A stretch of 16,249 nt of DNA from JAPLJQ01 sp037143735 (GTDB lineage Bacteria; Desulfobacterota; Syntrophia; Syntrophales; UBA2185). Made by a program: the position numbers and the translations under genes. The notes under the pieces are model-generated. The model saw only the letters and a program-made list of their open reading frames with translations. It had not been told where the DNA came from and searched no databases. Below, piece by piece: positions 12,833 to 16,249 of the stretch (positions within the stretch are counted from its first letter, which is position 1; every line of letters begins with the position of its first letter). Location of the stretch: the NCBI GenBank assembly GCA_037143735.1, contig JBAWYD010000055.1:1-16249 (forward strand), read 5' to 3'.

Positions 12833-14005
12833 TCAAGTCCATACACCGGCGATTTTCCGGCGGCAGAAAGAACATCTTCCGCCCTTCAAGTTTATTTCCT
12901 GAACAAAAAAGCCATGCCGCCGTACCACGATTCCTTTGCACCCCGGGCAGTACGTGTGATTTCCCGGGTGATCCGGCACGTTCCCCACGTATGCGTAATG
13001 GATTCCTTTGGCCAGGGCCATGTCGCGGGCGCGTTCCAGCGTGGCTACGGGCGTGGGGGGGAGGTTGAGAAGCTTGTAGCCAGGATGAAATCGTGAAAAG
13101 TGGACGGGAACGTCCGGGCCGATTTCCCCCACGATCCAGTTGACCAGCTCCTGAAGCATCCCGTCGGAATCATTCAGGGTCGGGACCACCAGATTAACGA
13201 TTTCAAGGTGGGTGCGGCTCTTCGCGATCTGCTTGATGCTTCTGAGGACAGGGCGCAGTTCCGCGTTGCTTACGGTGCGGTAAAAATGTTCGCTGTAGCC
13301 CTTCAGGTCTATCTTGATGGCGTCAAGGGCCCTGCACATGTCGGTTAAGGGCGCCTCGTTCATAAATCCGCAGCTTATCAGAGCGGAGCGCAGACCCTGT
13401 TTTTTCGCATTCCGGGCGATGTCGATCAGATATTCCGTAAATACCGTCGGTTCGTTGTATGTAAAGGCAATGACGCGGGCCTTACGGGACAGTACGGATC
13501 CGACGAGTGTTGCCGGTGGTGTATAGGTCGTCCGGTAATCCTCCGGCCGGGATTGTGAAAGTTCCCAGTTCTGACAGAACTGGCAATGGAACGGGCACCC
13601 CGAGGTTCCTATGGAGTAGGCGTCCGCTCCCGGAAGAAAGTGATAGAAGGGTTTCTTCTCGATCGGATCGACGTGGACGGAAACGGGGCGTCCGTAAACG
13701 AGGCTGCGCAGTTCCCCGCTGACGTTTATGCGTGTACGGCACTGGCCCCGTTGACCGCTTTTGATAACGCAGCCGTGGGCGCATAGCAGGCATTTGACAA
13801 TGTTGTCTTTGTGCAGGGAAACCCAGTACCGCGCTCCGGGGGCCGAATGGACGAGTTCATCCGTGTAGCTGCCCCCATAGGCAAAACCCGAATCCGCGCC
13901 GGGCAGAAACCCCTGCCGGAATGGATCGGCCAGGACTATACCCGCACCGCCGAGTATCGGGGCAAGCCTTGCTGCGATTGATAAAAACTCACGTCTTGAG
14001 ATCAT
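12833..14005 (-). CDS. AmmeMemoRadiSam system radical SAM enzyme with twin-arginine signal
   Basis: A 390-residue radical SAM protein of the AmmeMemoRadiSam type (PflA-like activase family). The [4Fe-4S]/SAM motif is C137-x3-C141-x2-C144 (TSGCPFHCQFCQNW). An upstream four-Cys set, KCLLCAHGCVIKSGQRGQC (C72, C75, C79, C89), and a C-terminal zinc-ribbon pair, YCPGC (353/356) and CSFC (378/381), are both present. IAFTYNEPTVFTEYL and IKIDLKGYSEHFY match the family. The first 26 residues are a textbook Tat signal: SRREFL (3-8), a hydrophobic stretch to LGGAGIVLA, and a plausible VLA|DP cleavage point. The start at 14005 has GAGG only two bases upstream; no better start keeps the frame. It is the first gene behind the promoter 14095-14124, with MEMO-AMMECR1 following after 14 bases. 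The reaction is unknown; a glycyl-radical-activase-like role is one possibility but no glycyl radical enzyme lies nearby. Confidence 0.92.
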   Translation of the reverse strand: MISRREFLSIAARLAPILGGAGIVLADPFRQGFLPGADSGFAYGGSYTDELVHSAPGARYWVSLHKDNIVKCLLCAHGCVIKSGQRGQCRTRINVSGELRSLVYGRPVSVHVDPIEKKPFYHFLPGADAYSIGTSGCPFHCQFCQNWELSQSRPEDYRTTYTPPATLVGSVLSRKARVIAFTYNEPTVFTEYLIDIARNAKKQGLRSALISCGFMNEAPLTDMCRALDAIKIDLKGYSEHFYRTVSNAELRPVLRSIKQIAKSRTHLEIVNLVVPTLNDSDGMLQELVNWIVGEIGPDVPVHFSRFHPGYKLLNLPPTPVATLERARDMALAKGIHYAYVGNVPDHPGNHTYCPGCKGIVVRRHGFFVQEINLKGGRCSFCRRKIAGVWT

Positions 14006-14050
14006 GACCTCATGCCACTCGAATCACGTCATGCGACAATAAAACCTTAA

Positions 14051-14078
14051 TTGTCATTCCCGCGAAGGCGGGAATCCA
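14051..14078. repeat. Short palindromic repeat (GTCATTCCCGCGAAGGCGGGAATCCA type)
   Basis: ATTCCCGC (14056-14063) and GCGGGAAT (14068-14075) form a perfect 8-bp stem with a GAAG loop, flanked by TTGTC and CCA. This is the widely dispersed intergenic palindrome GTCATTCCCGCG...GGGAATCC found in many proteobacteria. It lies between the promoter (14095-14124) and the radical SAM start, so it would be transcribed as a leader hairpin. There is no T-run directly after it on the minus strand, so it is not a good terminator for that direction. Confidence 0.75.
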
Positions 14079-14094
14079 TACATTTTTATTCGTA

Positions 14095-14124
14095 AGTATA
14101 AGAGAAATGAGGATAACAAGTCAA
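14095..14124 (-). promoter_or_regulatory. Sigma70 promoter for the AmmeMemoRadiSam operon
   Basis: Minus strand TTGACT (14124-14119), an 18-base spacer, and TATACT (14100-14095, five of six matches). Transcription would start near 14088, giving a leader of about 80 bases containing the palindromic repeat 14051-14078. The rest of the 261-base gap 14006-14266 shows no gene; a small hairpin (ATCAGC-GAA-GCTGAT, minus strand) follows the RND stop but has no T-run. Confidence 0.65.
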
Positions 14125-14266
14125 TGGGAAGAAAAAATTTTGATAAGGTATTGCTTTTTCACGGGAGTATATGAAGAAGGATTTTGTGTGTCAAGAGGAG
14201 TTTGGCCACAAAATATGAGGTGCGGTATCGATGATCATGGAAGGTGTGTATCAGCTTCGCTGATTA

Positions 14267-16249
14267 CTACTTGCGGGCAGGCCGTATGCGGCGGTAATTT
14301 CGGCGCAAAGTAACTTGCAGCGAATCCAGGTACGTATAGATTACCGGGGTGATGTAGAGCGTCACGATCTGGGAAAAGATGAGCCCCCCAACAACGGCCA
14401 GACCCAGGGGTTGACGGGATTCTCCGCCTGCGCCCAGGCCGAGGGAGATGGGCAACGTGGCCACCAGGGCAGACATGGTTGTCATCATGATGGGGCGAAA
14501 GCGTGTCAGGGCGCCCTGGTAAATCGCTTCTTCCGGCTTCATCCCTTCCTTCCTTTCCGCGTCCAGGGCAAAATCGATCATCATGATAGCGTTTTTCTTG
14601 ACAATGCCTATGAGCATGATGATGCCCACCAAAGCGTAGAGGTTGAGGTCGATCCGGAAGATGAGGAGCGTCAGGAGGGCGCCGAGGCCGGCCGAGGGCA
14701 AGCCCGATAGAATCGTCAAAGGATGGATGAAGCTCTCGTAAAGGATGCCCAGGACGATATAAATCACGAGGATTGCAGCCAGGATCAGCATCCCCAGCCC
14801 CACCATGGAGGACGCGAATGCCTGGGCAGTTCCCTGGAGGGTACGGGTTATCGTCGCGGGCAGGATGGCCTGGGCCGTTTTTTCCACCGCATCCACAGCG
14901 TCGCCCAGGGATGCCCCGGGGGGCAGGTTGAAGGATAGGGTCACTGCGGGAAGTTGGCCCAGATGGTTGACCGTGAGAGGCCCGACTGTCCATTCCATGG
15001 TTGCTACCGTATTCAGGGGGACCAGGTTCCCGGAAGAGGAGCGGACATAGAGAAGCGAAAGCGCCGAGGGATCAGTCTGGTACTGCGGATCGAGTTCGAT
15101 GATGACGCGGTACTGGTTGTTGGGTGCATAAATCGTTGATATCTGGCTTGCGGAGTAGGCGCTTTCCAGGGCGGCCTCGATCTGACCAGCGCTGATCCCG
15201 AGGGCCGAGGCCTTGTCTCTGTTGATGTTTATGGAAATCTGGGGGCTCTTGATCTGAAGATCGCTGGCCACATCCTGGAATCCCGGCATGTCTTTCAGCT
15301 TTGCTTCCAGAAGGGGTGCGTATTTATAAAGGTCATTCATGTCCGGACTCTGAAGGGTATACTGGTACTGGCTTTTCGTCTGATAGCCGCCGATCCGGAT
15401 GGGCGGCGGGTTCTGCAGATAGACCTGGATTCCGGGAATCGCTGCCAACTGCGGCCGGAGCTTCTGGATGATCTCATCGGCGCTCTGGCGCCTTTCCTGG
15501 CGAGGTTTCAGGCGGATAGTCAAACGTCCCGTGTTCATGGACGAAGCGCCCCCCGACCCGACGCTCGACATCACCTTCTCGATATTCGGATCCTTCTCGA
15601 TGATGCGGACGACTTTTTTCTGGTGCTCCACCATGGATTCAAAGGATATGCCCTGTGCCGCTTCGGTGAAACCGGTGATCTGGCCCGTGTCTTCGCTCGG
15701 CAGGAATCCCTTGGAGATGACGGCGTAGAGACCTGCGGCTATGACTAAAAAAACAAACGAGAGAATGAGCGTTGTGAGCCGGCGCCTCAAGGCCCATTTC
15801 AAAGTAGTGTCATAAAGGCGGAGCATGCCTTCAAAAAATCGCTCGGACACCCGATAGATGCGACTGTGCTGCTGTTCCCCGGCGGGCTGGAGAAACATGC
15901 TGCAGAGCATCGGCGTCAGGCTGAGGGATACGAATCCGGAAATGAGGACGGCGACGGCGATGGTGACGGCAAATTCGTGGAGCAATCGGCCGACAATTCC
16001 GCCCATGAATAACACCGGGATGAAAACAGCAACCAGGGAGATGGTCATGGAGAGAATCGTGAAACTGATCTCCGCCGAGCCCTTGAGGGAGGCTTCCAGA
16101 GGACTTTCTCCCTTTTCCATGTGCCGCACGATATTTTCCAGCATGACAATGGCATCGTCGACAACAAACCCCACGCTCAGGGTCAGGGCCATCAGGGAAA
16201 GATTGTCGAGGTTGTATCCGGCTAAATACATCACCGCAAAGGTGCCGAC
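14267..16249 (-). CDS. RND-family efflux pump inner-membrane transporter, partial (N-terminus beyond window edge)
   Basis: The C-terminal 660 residues of a hydrophobe/amphiphile efflux RND permease, which exports substrates by proton antiport together with a periplasmic adaptor and an outer-membrane channel. The frame is open at the right edge (VGTFAVMYLAGYNLDNLSLM...), so about 370-390 residues are missing. The proton-relay Asp pair is present in SVGFVVDDAIVMLENI. Later helices carry IMLIGIVKKNAIMMIDFALD (relay Lys) and GALTRFRPIMMTTMSALVATLPISLGLGAGGESRQPLG. The large periplasmic loop (porter and docking domains) includes VMSSVGSGGASSMNTGRLTI and NRDKASALGISAGQIEAAL. The GFVVDDAIVMLEN wording and the Asp-rich loop resemble MdtB/MdtC more than AcrB. 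The C-terminus is short (LRRNYRRIRPARK). Adaptor and porin genes are not in the window; in this direction they would be upstream, beyond the right edge. Confidence 0.93.
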   Translation of the reverse strand, partial: VGTFAVMYLAGYNLDNLSLMALTLSVGFVVDDAIVMLENIVRHMEKGESPLEASLKGSAEISFTILSMTISLVAVFIPVLFMGGIVGRLLHEFAVTIAVAVLISGFVSLSLTPMLCSMFLQPAGEQQHSRIYRVSERFFEGMLRLYDTTLKWALRRRLTTLILSFVFLVIAAGLYAVISKGFLPSEDTGQITGFTEAAQGISFESMVEHQKKVVRIIEKDPNIEKVMSSVGSGGASSMNTGRLTIRLKPRQERRQSADEIIQKLRPQLAAIPGIQVYLQNPPPIRIGGYQTKSQYQYTLQSPDMNDLYKYAPLLEAKLKDMPGFQDVASDLQIKSPQISININRDKASALGISAGQIEAALESAYSASQISTIYAPNNQYRVIIELDPQYQTDPSALSLLYVRSSSGNLVPLNTVATMEWTVGPLTVNHLGQLPAVTLSFNLPPGASLGDAVDAVEKTAQAILPATITRTLQGTAQAFASSMVGLGMLILAAILVIYIVLGILYESFIHPLTILSGLPSAGLGALLTLLIFRIDLNLYALVGIIMLIGIVKKNAIMMIDFALDAERKEGMKPEEAIYQGALTRFRPIMMTTMSALVATLPISLGLGAGGESRQPLGLAVVGGLIFSQIVTLYITPVIYTYLDSLQVTLRRNYRRIRPARK

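Noticed and set aside
12819..12941. Upstream extension of the MEMO-AMMECR1 gene to 12941
   Set aside because: Would overlap the radical SAM gene by more than 100 bases and bury the signal peptide; a better-spaced Shine-Dalgarno supports 12818 (or 12824).
14107..14313. 68-codon plus-strand frame in the gap before the radical SAM gene
   Set aside because: No clear ribosome site, overlaps the promoter region and the 3' end of the RND gene, and no recognised similarity.
1..16249. CRISPR arrays, tRNA/rRNA genes, transposases or integrases
   Set aside because: No regularly spaced repeats, cloverleaf or rRNA-like segments, or recombinase frames were seen; the repeats present are isolated short palindromes and one direct-repeat pair.

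Overview
Sixteen kilobases of compact, mid-to-high GC bacterial chromosome. Nearly every gene is on the minus strand, so the biological reading direction is right to left. The gene set (ETF with an acyl-CoA dehydrogenase, a ThDP lyase, an AmmeMemoRadiSam cluster with two radical-SAM-type Cys clusters, an AAA/DUF4143 ATPase, short dispersed palindromic repeats) suits an anaerobic, possibly syntrophic or sulfate-reducing Desulfobacterota ('Deltaproteobacteria') type organism. That assignment is inference from content; no rRNA or other phylogenetic marker is present.

Layout from right to left along transcription. (1) 16249-14267: the C-terminal two thirds of an RND efflux pump of the MdtB/MdtC type, cut by the window edge. 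(2) 14124-9118: an operon with a good sigma70 promoter and a leader holding a short palindromic repeat. It encodes an AmmeMemoRadiSam radical SAM enzyme with a twin-arginine signal, a MEMO-AMMECR1 fusion with a Sec-type signal and an internal ribosome binding site, and a polytopic membrane protein carrying a spermidine-synthase-like domain that lacks the usual catalytic aspartates. (3) 9108-4158: a second promoter followed by a ThDP-dependent lyase of the acetolactate synthase-like/2-hydroxyacyl-CoA lyase type, an acyl-CoA dehydrogenase lacking the canonical catalytic Glu, and etfB and etfA. A near-identical repeat of about 40 bp lies downstream of the lyase gene and again over the etfA stop codon.

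(4) 3444-4133: the only well-supported plus-strand gene, an IscU/NifU-type scaffold protein, behind a candidate promoter, a long leader and a short palindromic repeat. (5) 3296-1773: a lone AAA ATPase (AAA_14/DUF4143 type) with a near-consensus promoter whose -10 box is covered by a long inverted repeat, followed by a possible 45-codon gene with a strong Shine-Dalgarno. (6) 1642-1: a thiamine thiazole operon. It has a promoter, a TPP riboswitch with a readable terminator/antiterminator switch, a ThiF/MoeB-type E1-like enzyme and thiG, which runs off the left edge.

The most unusual region is 9118-14124. All three products carry membrane or export signals, which suggests a membrane-associated or extracytoplasmic version of the uncharacterised AmmeMemoRadiSam system coupled to an atypical SAM-fold membrane protein. 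The lyase, dehydrogenase and ETF genes look like one acyl-CoA oxidation/cleavage module whose electrons go to ETF; its substrate cannot be read from sequence. The riboswitch senses thiamine pyrophosphate, the cofactor used by the lyase, but the two operons have separate promoters and there is no evidence that they are co-regulated.
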